Source of the DNA: Avichristensenella sp031550535
GTDB lineage: Bacteria; Bacillota; Clostridia; Christensenellales; Aristaeellaceae
Assembly (NCBI GenBank): GCA_031550535.1
Contig: JAVBOM010000027.1
Location: 1-64,000, forward strand
Direction of reading: 5' to 3'
Length of the DNA stretch: 64,000 bases
Position 1 is the first letter of the stretch. Every line of letters starts with the position of its first letter. The notes beneath the pieces were generated by a model, which worked only from the letters and a program-made list of their open reading frames with translations, ran no database searches and had not been told where the DNA came from. Made by a program: the position numbers and the translations under genes. Below are positions 35,906-44,153 of this stretch, piece by piece.

Positions 35906-35931
35906 TAGGGGGATTCCGTGCGGAGTCCCCT
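35906..35931 (+). terminator. Small hairpin between ygeW and arcC
   Basis: AGGGGGATTCCG / CGGAGTCCCCTTT with loop TG, ending in CTTTCT. Could reduce transcription into arcC or shape the mRNA. Confidence 0.4.
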
Positions 35932-35989
35932 TTCTGGCTCGGAATCACAGGTTCCGCGCCTCCCTGATAGAGAAGCGAGGGGAATACGA

Positions 35990-36922
35990 ATGGGAAAGAA
36001 AATCGTCATCGCGCTGGGCGGCAACGCGCTGGGCAATAACCTGCCCGAGCAGATGATCGCCGTGAAGGAAACGTCCAAGGCCATCGTGGACCTGATCGAA
36101 CAGGGGCATCAGGTCATCCTCTCCCACGGCAACGGGCCGCAGGTGGGTATGATTCAGAACGCGATGGCCGAGTACAGCCGCGCGCACGACCAACCGCTGG
36201 CGCCGCTGTCGGTCTGCGTGGCGATGAGCCAGGGCTATATCGGGTATGATCTGCAGAACGCGCTCCGCGAGGAGTTGCTGGACAGGGGCATGTCCAAACC
36301 CGTGTCCACCGTGCTGACCCAGGTGCGCGTGGACCCGGAGGACCCCGCGTTCCTGAACCCGACCACGCCGATCGGCGCGTTCCTGACAAAGGAAGAAGCC
36401 GAGAAACTGGAGCGCGAGAAGGGCTACATCATGAAAGAAGACGCGGGCCGGGGCTACCGGCGCGTGGTCGCCTCGCCAAAGCCGGTGGAGATTGTGGAGA
36501 TCGAGACGGTGAAGGACCTGCTGGCGGCGGGCCAGATCGTCATCGCCGGGGGCGGCGGCGGCATTCCCGTCATCGCGCAGGGGCATCACCTGAAGGGCGT
36601 GGCCGCCGTGATCGACAAGGATTTCGCGAGCTGCCGCCTGGCGCAGATGCTGGACGCGGATTGCCTGATCATCCTGACCGCCGTGGAAAAGGTCGCCATC
36701 CACTTCGGCAAGCCGGAGCAGAAATGGCTTTCGGAAATGTCGCCGGACGAGGCACGCCAGTATATCGGCGAAGGCCATTTCGCGCCCGGCTCCATGCTGC
36801 CCAAGGTGCAGGCCGCGCTGGAATTCGCCGAGAGCAAGCCCGGCCGGTACGCGCTGATTACGCTGCTGGAAAAGGCGAAGGACGGCGTGGCCGGGAAAAC
36901 GGGGACGATTATTCAGGGATAG
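35990..36922 (+). CDS. arcC: Carbamate kinase
   Basis: 310 residues; ATG 35990 after GCGAGGGG. Amino-acid kinase fold with KKIVIALGGNALG (residues 3-15), LSHGNGPQVGMIQN (residues 44-57), AGGGGGIPV and VIDKDFASCRLAQML. It converts carbamoyl phosphate and ADP into ATP, CO2 and ammonia, giving the only substrate-level ATP of this pathway branch. In E. coli the neighbour of ygeW-ygeX-ygeY is the carbamate kinase homologue YqeA, so the order supports the role. Confidence 0.95.
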   Translation: MGKKIVIALGGNALGNNLPEQMIAVKETSKAIVDLIEQGHQVILSHGNGPQVGMIQNAMAEYSRAHDQPLAPLSVCVAMSQGYIGYDLQNALREELLDRGMSKPVSTVLTQVRVDPEDPAFLNPTTPIGAFLTKEEAEKLEREKGYIMKEDAGRGYRRVVASPKPVEIVEIETVKDLLAAGQIVIAGGGGGIPVIAQGHHLKGVAAVIDKDFASCRLAQMLDADCLIILTAVEKVAIHFGKPEQKWLSEMSPDEARQYIGEGHFAPGSMLPKVQAALEFAESKPGRYALITLLEKAKDGVAGKTGTIIQG

Positions 36923-36929
36923 TAGAGGA

Positions 36930-37025
36930 ACGCTAGGGGACCTTGTCCCCTAGGCCCCCTGCGCATGACCATTCACTGGATGGTCATGCTCGTGGACTCC
37001 CTTCTTTGCCTCACGGCAAGGGAGG
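36930..37025. repeat. Intergenic repeat R1, partial copy
   Basis: Starts CGCTAGGGGACCTTGTCCCC directly after arcC, followed by a second hairpin ATGACCAT...ATGGTCAT and by GGACTCCCTTCTTTGCCTCA, which is shared with the full copy at 33171. Only one arm of the inverted ends is present. May also terminate arcC. Confidence 0.6.
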
Positions 37026-37052
37026 GATTTTTCATGCCTGTGTTTTGATGCT

Positions 37053-37080
37053 TTGCTACCACTGTTCCCTCTGCTATAAT
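37053..37080 (+). promoter_or_regulatory. Promoter of the GNAT gene, with A/T hairpin in the leader
   Basis: TTGCTA at 37053-37058, 16-base spacer, TATAAT at 37075-37080. The leader holds CTTCTTTTCTTTTTTCG then AAAAAAAAAGAAG (37111-37139), an A/T-only hairpin of about 13 pairs just before the ribosome site. Confidence 0.55.
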
Positions 37081-37189
37081 GACGCGTAACCCCAGGTGAT
37101 TTTCTTTTGCTTCTTTTCTTTTTTCGAAAAAAAAAGAAGACGTCCCCCGTATCGCTTCCCATACCCCTACTCCAAAAGGAGGCCCACCC

Positions 37190-37933
37190 ATGACCACCGC
37201 CGAAATGCACGCAGCCCTCCGCGCCCAGCTCGCCATTGACATGAACTGCGCGCCGGACGATTTTGACCGGGACGGCATCCTCTTTTTTGAGACGCGGGAC
37301 AACCCGGGCCGCCGCCCGTTCCCGCGCGGGGAGCGGGTGTTTGAGATACTGACCCTGGGCAAAGCGATTGTCGTCACTGCCACGCCGGACATTTTGCCGT
37401 TTCTGCGGGACCAACTGCGCGACAGGTTCCGGGACGACGCGTTTTCCCTGCCGTTCGTCTTCGGGCAAGCGATGTACTACCTGCCGGACCTCGCGCGCAT
37501 GCCGGTCATCGCCCTGCCGGACGGCTTCACCCTGGAGCTGTGCGAGAAGGAGGATATGCCCCGCGTGTACGCGCACGAAGGGTTTCGTAACGCCGTTTCC
37601 TACGACCTGAACCATCCGCGCCCGGACATGGTGGCGCTGATCGCGAAGGATGGCGATACGGTCGTCGGCATGGCCGGGGTCAGCGCGGACTGCGCGAGGC
37701 TCTGGCAGATCGGCATCGACGTACTGCCTGCGTATCGCGGGCAGGGCATTGCCACCGCGCTGGTGAGCGAGCTGACGCGCGAGACCCTGCGGCGTGGGTT
37801 CATCCCGTATTACGGCACGTCGTCCGCGAACATTCCTTCGCAGCGCGTCGCGCACCGCGCGGGGTACGAAATCGCGTGGACGTGCAGCTACCAGGGGCGG
37901 TTCATGGACGGCGACGCGCAGCAGGTCGGCTGA
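37190..37933 (+). CDS. GNAT-family N-acetyltransferase
   Basis: 247 residues; ATG 37190 after AAAAGGAGG. The N-terminal half (residues 1-110) is a divergent GNAT-like domain; the C-terminal half has motif A, LWQIGIDVLPAYRGQGIATA (about residues 166-185), with the acetyl-CoA loop RGQGIA, then TSSANIPSQRVAHRAGYEIA. Acceptor unknown. It is the first gene of the segment that separates the two halves of the purine cluster. Confidence 0.88.
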   Translation: MTTAEMHAALRAQLAIDMNCAPDDFDRDGILFFETRDNPGRRPFPRGERVFEILTLGKAIVVTATPDILPFLRDQLRDRFRDDAFSLPFVFGQAMYYLPDLARMPVIALPDGFTLELCEKEDMPRVYAHEGFRNAVSYDLNHPRPDMVALIAKDGDTVVGMAGVSADCARLWQIGIDVLPAYRGQGIATALVSELTRETLRRGFIPYYGTSSANIPSQRVAHRAGYEIAWTCSYQGRFMDGDAQQVG

Positions 37934-37967
37934 TACACAAGAAGAAACGGCGCAAAGGAGTGATTGC

Positions 37968-38412
37968 ATGGATGATCCATTCACAACCTACTGCGGCTGC
38001 TGCTGCGAAAACTGCAATATACGCGTAAACATCGGCCGGGCGCGCAAAAGCTGCGCTAGGAGATGGCACTGCTTGGGTACGAGCAGTTTGGCCCGCAAAT
38101 CCCGAGGTTCGCGGAGTTTTGGGCTTTTCTCACCGATCTGGCCGGACGAAACGGCTGCGCGGGCTGCCGGGGCGATGATGGCAACCCGAACTGCGGAATA
38201 CGCGTCTGCGCGCGGGAAAAGGGCGTCGATTTCTGCGCGGTGTGCGGTGCGTACCCCTGCGCGGAGTCTGAGCGGTCCTTCGCGGCCTACCCGATGCTGA
38301 AGGATGACAACAGGATCCTGCGTACGCGGGGTATTGCGGCCTGGAAGGCGCTGCAGGACGACCGGCAGGAGCGGGGTATACGTATACGGACGCCAAGGAC
38401 CGGTTGCGGTGA
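37968..38412 (+). pseudogene. DUF3795 protein, broken by several lesions
   Basis: ATG 37968 after AAAGGAG opens TTYCGCCCENCNIRVNIGRA, the Cys-rich start of DUF3795, but the rest of the family (LGYEQFGPQIPRFAEFWAFL, CAGCRGDDGNPNCGIRVCAR) is in another frame from about 38035. In that second frame a TAG stands just before GAGATGGCACTG (38058-38060), and near 38375 the frame must shift again to reach the natural end GYTYTDAKDRLR and TGA 38410-38412. So at least two frameshifts and one nonsense codon. A start at ATG 38063 could still give a 124-residue partial product. DUF3795 proteins bind metal through these cysteines; function unknown. Confidence 0.75.
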
Positions 38413-38503
38413 GAGAAGCGTTCTCGATTGTTGCTGACGCGGGAACTGACCGGCGGCATGGCCGCTTTGCGCGCGACATGGCCCGCCGGCGCGATCACTT
38501 CAT

Positions 38504-38564
38504 CACCGGTGTCGCTGATTCGGGAAATCAGGCGTCACAAAGGGATTTAGCCAGGAATCCTTGC
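38504..38564 (+). repeat. Dispersed repeat R2, degenerate copy
   Basis: GTCGCTGATTCGGGAAATCA followed by GGCGTCACAAAGGGATTTAG, the same order of blocks as the better-conserved copies at 40627, 52287 and 59696. Translated in the same frame as those it reads ADSGNQASQRDLARNP. Confidence 0.6.
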
Positions 38565-38584
38565 CTCGGAATGGGTACTATCGG

Positions 38585-38608
38585 CGCGGCTTCGGCCGCG
38601 TTTTTTTT
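38585..38608 (+). terminator. Intrinsic terminator with TTCG tetraloop
   Basis: CGCGGC-TTCG-GCCGCG followed by eight T. Ends transcription before the sigma-factor operon. Confidence 0.92.
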
Positions 38609-38699
38609 CTTCCCCATTTGACATCGTCCATGTTTCCGGCGTCTAATGGGTGTATCAACCTTCTGGCGGCCGCCAAGAGGATACCCGGGAGGTGGAACC

Positions 38700-39221
38700 T
38701 TGATTGACAAGCAGGCGTTTGAGGAACAGATCGAGGCGAAGGGCCAGGCGCTCTACCGCGTCGCGCGCAGCATCCTCAGGAACGATGAGGACTGCAGAGA
38801 TGCGTTGCAGGAGTGCGTGCTCCGCGCCTGGGCCGCCCGACATACGCTGCGAGACGACGCGATGTTTTCCACATGGGTCACCCGTATCCTGATAAACGAA
38901 TGCCGTGGCATCCAACGCAAGCGGGCGCGACAACGGTTGCTGACGGAGGCCGGCGCTTCGGGCGCACTGTACACGCCCGCGCCGGACCAAGGCGTTTACC
39001 AGGCGCTGATGGCTCTGCCGGAAAAGCTGCGCCTGCCGCTGGTGCTGCACCATGTGGAGGGGTACACGCTGCGGGAGATTGCCGCGATGCTCCGCGTGAC
39101 CGTCGCCACCGTGCGCGGGAGGGTCTTTCGTGCGCGGCAGGCACTGCGGCTGGAGCTGGACGATGAAACCGATGGGATCAAAGAAAAAGGAGGCACGAAC
39201 CGATGCGAGTTGACGAACTGA
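38700..39221 (+). CDS. ECF-type RNA polymerase sigma factor
   Basis: 173 residues from TTG 38700, seven bases after GGGAGG; a longer frame to 38646 would add a tail without a ribosome site. Region 2: YRVARSILRNDEDCRDALQE and AMFSTWVTRILINECRGIQR (residues 22-75); region 4: LPEKLRLPLVLHHVEGYTLR and IAAMLRVTVATVRGRVFRAR (about 108-150). It redirects RNA polymerase on an envelope signal. The stop lies 19 bases inside the next gene, a membrane protein that is the likely anti-sigma factor. Its own promoter is not evident; ECF operons usually self-activate. Confidence 0.9.
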   Translation: MIDKQAFEEQIEAKGQALYRVARSILRNDEDCRDALQECVLRAWAARHTLRDDAMFSTWVTRILINECRGIQRKRARQRLLTEAGASGALYTPAPDQGVYQALMALPEKLRLPLVLHHVEGYTLREIAAMLRVTVATVRGRVFRARQALRLELDDETDGIKEKGGTNRCELTN

Positions 39222-40066
39222 AACGCGCTTTCCCAACAATGCCCGGGGCGTGCCACGACGCGATGATCGCCGCCGTGCGCGGCGTGCGGGAGGAAACAAT
39301 CATGAGAAAGAAATGGACCACGGCGCTCGCCGTCGCCTTGGTGCTGATGCTGCTGGTGGGGGGCGCGTTCGCGTATTCACAGTGGCGCGACAGCGCGGTA
39401 CAAATTGCGGATATTGAGGCAAAGAGCGGATACTTCCACGATTGGCCGCTAGCGGAGCGGATCAAGCTGCTTCAAATTCTGGTTGATAGCGGGGAGATCA
39501 AGGCGGACGACGAGCGCGTCGCGCCGCTGCTGTCCGGGCAGGTGACCGGGGAAGCGGCGGAGAATCTATCGCTTCGGGTCATGCTGGACTGGATGGGCAC
39601 GCCGTTCTACGGGCCGGTGTCGCTGCTGTCGGTGCTCCAGCGGCTTTGGGGGCCGATGGGCTGGTGGACGCTGGAGGACAAGGCGTGGTATACACAGATG
39701 GCCACGGAAGCGGGCCTTTTGAAGGATGAAGAAATACGCTACACGCTGCCCCGCGAGGGGGAGATCACGCAGGACGAGGCGCAGATCCTGGCGGCCAGGG
39801 CGATTGAGGGCGCGAATGGGCTGGTGAGCGGGACATTGGACGGGTTTGGCAGCTATGCCAGCTTCTACGTGACAAAGAACGCGCCCGATTCGCCGCGCTG
39901 GTATTTCGAGTTTTACCTTCTCCCGTCAGACAGTGAGCCCGAAAAGGAATGGGAGATTTACAGCGTGGCGGTGGACGCCGGGACGGGCGATGTCATTCTG
40001 GACCCGGGGCTGTGCGTTTTGATACCGGATGGCCAGATGGCCGTCCTGAGCGAAATTGGCGGATGA
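39203..40066 (+). CDS. Membrane protein, probable anti-sigma factor
   Basis: 287 residues; ATG 39203 after AAAGGAGG. Cytosolic head of 35 residues (VDELKRAFPTMPGACHDAMI), one membrane segment at about 39-58 (TTALAVALVLMLLVGGAFAY), then a 230-residue outer domain without recognised family (WTLEDKAWYTQMATEAGLL, WYFEFYLLPSDSEPEKEWEI; PepSY-like ending). The arrangement sigma factor then overlapping one-pass membrane protein is typical of ECF/anti-sigma pairs in Bacillota. Confidence 0.7.
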   Translation: MRVDELKRAFPTMPGACHDAMIAAVRGVREETIMRKKWTTALAVALVLMLLVGGAFAYSQWRDSAVQIADIEAKSGYFHDWPLAERIKLLQILVDSGEIKADDERVAPLLSGQVTGEAAENLSLRVMLDWMGTPFYGPVSLLSVLQRLWGPMGWWTLEDKAWYTQMATEAGLLKDEEIRYTLPREGEITQDEAQILAARAIEGANGLVSGTLDGFGSYASFYVTKNAPDSPRWYFEFYLLPSDSEPEKEWEIYSVAVDAGTGDVILDPGLCVLIPDGQMAVLSEIGG

Positions 40067-40090
40067 GGCGAGCGCCGCAACCGGAGGACT

Positions 40091-40441
40091 ATGAAGAAGA
40101 TCAACTCAAACGCGTACGCCGGGAAATGGATCCTCGCGGGGCTGTCCATGGTGGCGATCTCCTGTGGCATCAGGGCGGCGGATGGCGCGCTTGATCTTTG
40201 CCTGCCGCCCGCTGCGGCGCTCGTTCCGCTCGTCCTGGGCGTCATCCTGCTGGCCGGGTTCTGCCTTCTGCTCGCGGTTGAGCTGCGGCAGGATAAACGG
40301 CTCAACGCGTGCTACCTGAAAGAAAAACGGACGAAAATCCCCCTCGGCGACGGGCTGTATGAATGCCAAACGTGCGGACATCAGCGCGTTCGCGGCGGCG
40401 ACAGGTCCTGCCCGGCGTGCGGCGTGACGTTTACAAAGTAA
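40091..40441 (+). CDS. Small membrane protein with C-terminal zinc ribbon
   Basis: 116 residues; ATG 40091 after CCGGAGG. Two hydrophobic segments (about residues 12-30 and 40-63), then a four-cysteine zinc ribbon C92-x2-C95 ... C107-x2-C110 (YECQTCGH, SCPACG). 24 bases behind the anti-sigma candidate, so probably in the same operon. Function unknown. Confidence 0.75.
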   Translation: MKKINSNAYAGKWILAGLSMVAISCGIRAADGALDLCLPPAAALVPLVLGVILLAGFCLLLAVELRQDKRLNACYLKEKRTKIPLGDGLYECQTCGHQRVRGGDRSCPACGVTFTK

Positions 40442-40546
40442 GGCCGCCTCCGTCACAGTTGTTTACGGAAACCTCATATACGCATCATGTTGGGTTCACA
40501 AAACCACAGTACAATAGCACCATCGAAAGCAACGGAGGTGATGCCG

Positions 40547-40630
40547 ATGGACGGGGCAGCCGCAGGCCAAGTGGCAAGAAAGTATGAGGAGGGATGCGCC
40601 GGGATCGGACAAGCCTTTGCAAAATGGTAG
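40547..40630 (+). CDS. Possible 27-residue microprotein
   Basis: ATG 40547 stands nine bases after a strong AACGGAGGTGA ribosome site and encodes MDGAAAGQVARKYEEGCAGI then GQAFAKW; an in-frame ATG at 40541 is also possible. The TAG stop is supplied by the first bases of repeat R2, so a longer gene may have been cut by the repeat. Only the ribosome site supports translation. Confidence 0.3.
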   Translation: MDGAAAGQVARKYEEGCAGIGQAFAKW

Positions 40631-40687
40631 GGATTTCGCAAGAAATTCCCTCATGGCGCCCGATTTTTCAAATCAGCGCCGCCGCCC
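40627..40687 (-). repeat. Dispersed repeat R2
   Basis: Minus-strand reading GGCGGCGCTGATTTGAAAAA then TCGGGCGCCATGAGGGAATT, and a hairpin of the type GGGATTTC...GAAATTCCC at the end. Open in the frame GGGADLKNRAP, as in the copy inside ygfK. Confidence 0.75.
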
Positions 40688-40747
40688 AGATAACAAGTGA
40701 AATTTACATACCCCTTCGGCATGGCCGGAGGGGAATTGCTTTGTTTG

Positions 40748-41236
40748 TCATCCGTTGAGCAGGTAGATGCCCAGGTTGAGATACCCCGCGAACGCGACCC
40801 ACAGCAGGTACGGGGCCTGCAGGAGCGCGGCGGTGCGGTCGATCCGATAAAAGCAGAGCAGCATGGCCACCACCAGCACCCACAGTACACCTAGCCAGAT
40901 CAGCGCGAAAAGATGCGCCTTCAACAAGAAGAAAATCGCAGGCCAGAGCATATTGGCGACAAGCTGCGCCCCGTACAGGAGCAGGGCGATGCCCCGGTCG
41001 GGATGCCTGGCCGTATAAATGCGCTGCGCGGAAACGCCCATCAGGATATACAAGAGCGTCCATACGATGGGGAAAGCGAGGGCGGGCGGCGCAAGCACGG
41101 GCAGCGCCAGCGAAGTATATTGCCGCGCGCTGCCCCCGACGATCAGGGCCGAAAGGCCGCCCGCGCCCACACTGATGACCACGCTGAAAACAAGATGCCG
41201 ATACCGGGCCACAGCCGATTTGTTCATCCCCATCAC
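40748..41236 (-). CDS. tspO: TspO/MBR family membrane protein
   Basis: 162 residues (or 159 from the ATG at 41227, which is also preceded by a GGTGATGGGG stretch). Five membrane helices of the tryptophan-rich sensory protein/translocator family: LALPVLAPPALAFPIVWTLL (the PPxWxFPxxW-type motif with some changes), YILMGVSAQRIY, GAQLVANMLWPAIFFLLKAH. Binds porphyrins or similar ligands at the membrane. Single minus-strand gene. Confidence 0.88.
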   Translation of the reverse strand: MMGMNKSAVARYRHLVFSVVISVGAGGLSALIVGGSARQYTSLALPVLAPPALAFPIVWTLLYILMGVSAQRIYTARHPDRGIALLLYGAQLVANMLWPAIFFLLKAHLFALIWLGVLWVLVVAMLLCFYRIDRTAALLQAPYLLWVAFAGYLNLGIYLLNG

Positions 41237-41269
41237 CCCAACCCGTAGGGTGCGTTGGTAGGGTGCGGT

Positions 41270-41488
41270 TTATCCCTTCTTGTCCAAAAGCCTGCGATCC
41301 GGTGGCAGTATGGGCAAATACTCCGGCCAGCGGTGTGCGCGGATGGGCATCACGAGATGGGCGGCGTCGTCAAACTGCAGCACCAATGCCGGGCTTATTC
41401 CGTGATATTTGTCCGCGTAGTACCACCCGACGAGCTTTCCTTCCCGGATCAGGTGTTTCGCCGTGGCGTGATAGCTGAAATATCCCAT
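41270..41488 (-). CDS. Small conserved protein, unknown function
   Basis: 72 residues; ATG 41488 follows GAGGTGG by six bases. Sequence begins GYFSYHATAKHLIREGKLVG and contains ISPALVLQFDD and MPIRAHRWPEYL. I recall similar small proteins in Clostridia, sometimes labelled as a thermostable haemolysin-like family, but I would not trust that name. No signal peptide, no cysteines. Lies between tspO and the leucine-rich protein, all on the minus strand. Confidence 0.6.
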   Translation of the reverse strand: MGYFSYHATAKHLIREGKLVGWYYADKYHGISPALVLQFDDAAHLVMPIRAHRWPEYLPILPPDRRLLDKKG

Positions 41489-41526
41489 TTGAACCACCTC
41501 GATTCATCGCTTTCTGTCAAGCTGCG

Positions 41527-44139
41527 TCAGCCGTTGCCGGGGAACGGATCCAGCATCAGTATCAGCACACCGTCCGCGGGCACGAAGCCGTATTGACCGT
41601 CCATCGTCCGGACATAGACCCAATCCTTTGCCGCGCGGATGGCGGTGAGCGGCGTTCCGCTGTAATACCGGTCCAGCAGCGGCGCGTCCCCGGTCGGATA
41701 CGCGCGGAAATCCAGCGGCTGCGCTTCGTCCGCCTGGGCAACGATGGCGTACATGCCGTCATACGACTCTGGCCCGTCCTTCGGCTCGACATCCCATACG
41801 GGCAGATAGCCCTCCGCGCCGCGAAGGCGCACCTTGTACCAGCCGCCCAGCATGCCCAGGATGTCCACCGCTTCGCCCGCCAAACCGGACAGGAGCGGCT
41901 GCGAACTCCGGCTGGAGGCGCTAAGCAGCGTCGCGTCACGCCGGAGCACGCCTCTGGTCGAGACGTGCTCGCTGTATGCCTCGGGCATCATGACGAGGTT
42001 CGCGAGGGGGACATAGCCCGTTTCGCTGCCCACCATGACGCGGGCGAACGCGTCCGCGCGCTCGGCGACGAGCACCCCGGTGCCGGCCGGGTGCGTGGCG
42101 ACCACCGGCGATGTATTGCCTGCGGTTTGGTGCAGCGCGATGCTTTCGCCCGGCGTGGCGGCAAGCAGGATGGCCGCCTGACGCACCGAGGTGGCGTCGC
42201 TCGTGGGTTCGTTGCTCAGGCGGAAGGAAAACCTATTTCGTTCCGCCCACCGTTGGGCGTTTGACCCCTCGTCTACGACAAGGGTACGGCCAGAATACAC
42301 CCAGCGGTAAGGTTCCGTCGACATGAACGGGACATCCGGGGGCAGCCATATTTCGCGCAGCGCGTGACAGCCTTCAATCGCGTTGTCGCGGAAGGTTGTC
42401 AGCCCTTTGGGCAGCACAAGGCGTTCCAGCGCGTTGCAGTTGCTAAACGCGTACTCGTGAACCGACTGCAGCGATAGCGGCAAGGATAGGTCGCCTAGTT
42501 CGGTGCAGCCCGAGAACGCCCCTATCCCGATTGTCTCCACAGTGCTCGCGAAGCGAACGGACTGCAGGCGCGTATTCCCGGCGAACGCGTGCCGGCCAAT
42601 GACTTTCGTGCCGCCAGGCACCTCGTAATATGTCCCATGCGCGCAGGGAAATTGCAGCAGCGTTTCCCGCGCCGCGTCAAACAGCACGCCGTCAACATCC
42701 GCAAAGGAAGGGTTCCCCTCCGCCACCCGGATGGATTTGAGCGCCCCGCACGAAGAGAAGATGTCCGGCGGCAGTTCCCGCAGGGTTTTCGGCAGTACAA
42801 GGCGCGTCAGCGTTTGATTGTAATACAGCGCGTGCTCGTTCATGCGCTCCGTGCCCTCCGGAACGCTGTATTCCGGCCCGAAGCTCCGCGGCAGGCAGAG
42901 GAGCTCCTTGCCGTCCCTGGTGAACAGCGCGCCGTCGATGCTTTGGTAGGCTGTGTTGCCTTCGGCCACATGGATGGCGCGGAGGTTCGACAGGTTACTG
43001 AACGCGCCCGCCTGTATGTCTCGCAAGGAGGCGGGCAGATAGACTTCTTCAATAGACGCGTTGTACCCCATGCCTTCCAGTTTCGTATACCCTTCCGGCA
43101 GGATGAGTGTGCGGAGGAACCCGCATCCCATAAAGGCGCGCCAATCGACGGTGCGCACGGTGGCGGGCACCGCATATGCCGCGTCCCGCTTCCCCGCCGG
43201 ATACGCGACCAGCGTTTGTCCGTCCTTTGTCAGCAGCACGCCGTCCACGCTTTTGTACCAGGGGTTGCGCGCGTCCACCTCGATTGCCTCCAGGTTCTTG
43301 GGGTATTCCAGGCTTTGCGCCTCCTCCACTGTGGCGGGGAGCGTGATCCGCTTCAGGTTCGGCGTTTCCCAGAACGCGGTATAGTCTATCTTCTTGATGC
43401 CCTCCGGAACAGCGAACGTGTCGCCCTCGTGCGCCGAAGGATAGAGCTTCAAGATTTGGTTCTCCCGGTTGTAGACCACACCGTCCACGCTATAGAGTTT
43501 GGGATTGGAAGCGGGCTGAACGTCCACGCGCCGAAGGCGCGGCATGCATATATAAAGAGAGGCGTCGAAGTAATTCTGGGACGTGATCGTAACGGTTTCC
43601 AGCGCATCGAAACCGGTAAAGCTGGTCTCGGGGGTTCCATACCCATAGGGAATGTCAAGCGACCGCAGCTTTGTGCAGTAGTCCATGTATAGGTCCGCAG
43701 AGTAGTAGTCCGATTCTGCGCGCGAGGGCAGGATCAGTTCAGTCAGGCTAGGGCAATCGGAAATGCTGACGGTCCAAAGATCCCACTGTTCCCCTTCAAA
43801 GACGAGCCGTTCCAGGTTGGGCCAGCGCGAAATGCCGAAGGAGAGCTCCGCGCCCTCATTCTTTTCCAGGATCAACTCCCTTGCGCCGTTCGTCCGGAAC
43901 GGATTGTAGAGATAGTCATCCTTGATGACGGGCAGCCCCTCCACCTCCGCTTTGACTCGGATGCTCTCCTGTCCGTCCAAAAGCGTCGCGATGGCGGCGT
44001 ACGCCTCGCCGACCCAGTACACCACACCGCCCTCCACCACGAAGCGGCCCAGTTCGTCGGGATTTATTTCGCCCAGCGCGCCCGCCGCCGCGCCCAGGCA
44101 CACCGCGAGCGCCAGCAAAAAACTCATCCATCTGCGCAT
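41527..44139 (-). CDS. BspA-like leucine-rich repeat exported protein with two SH3-like domains
   Basis: 870 residues; start ATG 44139 after AAAGGGGTG. Signal peptide to about residue 24 (FLLALAVCLGAAAGALGE). Residues 90-640 carry BspA/TpLRR-type repeats (for example LERLVLPKGLTTFRDNAIEG, VRFASTVETIGIGAFSGCTE, LKRITLPATVEEAQSLEYPK), interrupted by several SVDGVVYNRENQILKLYPSA-type units often found in these surface proteins. The C-terminal 200 residues contain SH3-like domains (RGVLRRDATLLSASSRSSQP; PLDFRAYPTGDAPLLDRYYS). Likely binds host or glycan ligands at the cell surface. Starts 14 bases after the PstS-like gene, so the two are an operon. Confidence 0.88.
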   Translation of the reverse strand: MRRWMSFLLALAVCLGAAAGALGEINPDELGRFVVEGGVVYWVGEAYAAIATLLDGQESIRVKAEVEGLPVIKDDYLYNPFRTNGARELILEKNEGAELSFGISRWPNLERLVFEGEQWDLWTVSISDCPSLTELILPSRAESDYYSADLYMDYCTKLRSLDIPYGYGTPETSFTGFDALETVTITSQNYFDASLYICMPRLRRVDVQPASNPKLYSVDGVVYNRENQILKLYPSAHEGDTFAVPEGIKKIDYTAFWETPNLKRITLPATVEEAQSLEYPKNLEAIEVDARNPWYKSVDGVLLTKDGQTLVAYPAGKRDAAYAVPATVRTVDWRAFMGCGFLRTLILPEGYTKLEGMGYNASIEEVYLPASLRDIQAGAFSNLSNLRAIHVAEGNTAYQSIDGALFTRDGKELLCLPRSFGPEYSVPEGTERMNEHALYYNQTLTRLVLPKTLRELPPDIFSSCGALKSIRVAEGNPSFADVDGVLFDAARETLLQFPCAHGTYYEVPGGTKVIGRHAFAGNTRLQSVRFASTVETIGIGAFSGCTELGDLSLPLSLQSVHEYAFSNCNALERLVLPKGLTTFRDNAIEGCHALREIWLPPDVPFMSTEPYRWVYSGRTLVVDEGSNAQRWAERNRFSFRLSNEPTSDATSVRQAAILLAATPGESIALHQTAGNTSPVVATHPAGTGVLVAERADAFARVMVGSETGYVPLANLVMMPEAYSEHVSTRGVLRRDATLLSASSRSSQPLLSGLAGEAVDILGMLGGWYKVRLRGAEGYLPVWDVEPKDGPESYDGMYAIVAQADEAQPLDFRAYPTGDAPLLDRYYSGTPLTAIRAAKDWVYVRTMDGQYGFVPADGVLILMLDPFPGNG

Positions 44140-44153
44140 CGTGCCCACCCCTT

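Larger units (their letters stand above)
40442..40747. other. Intergenic region with a small frame and a repeat
   Basis: 305 bases between the zinc-ribbon gene and tspO. Contains a possible -10 box TACAAT at 40510-40515, the small frame at 40547-40630 and repeat R2 at 40627-40687. I see no further gene. Confidence 0.5.
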
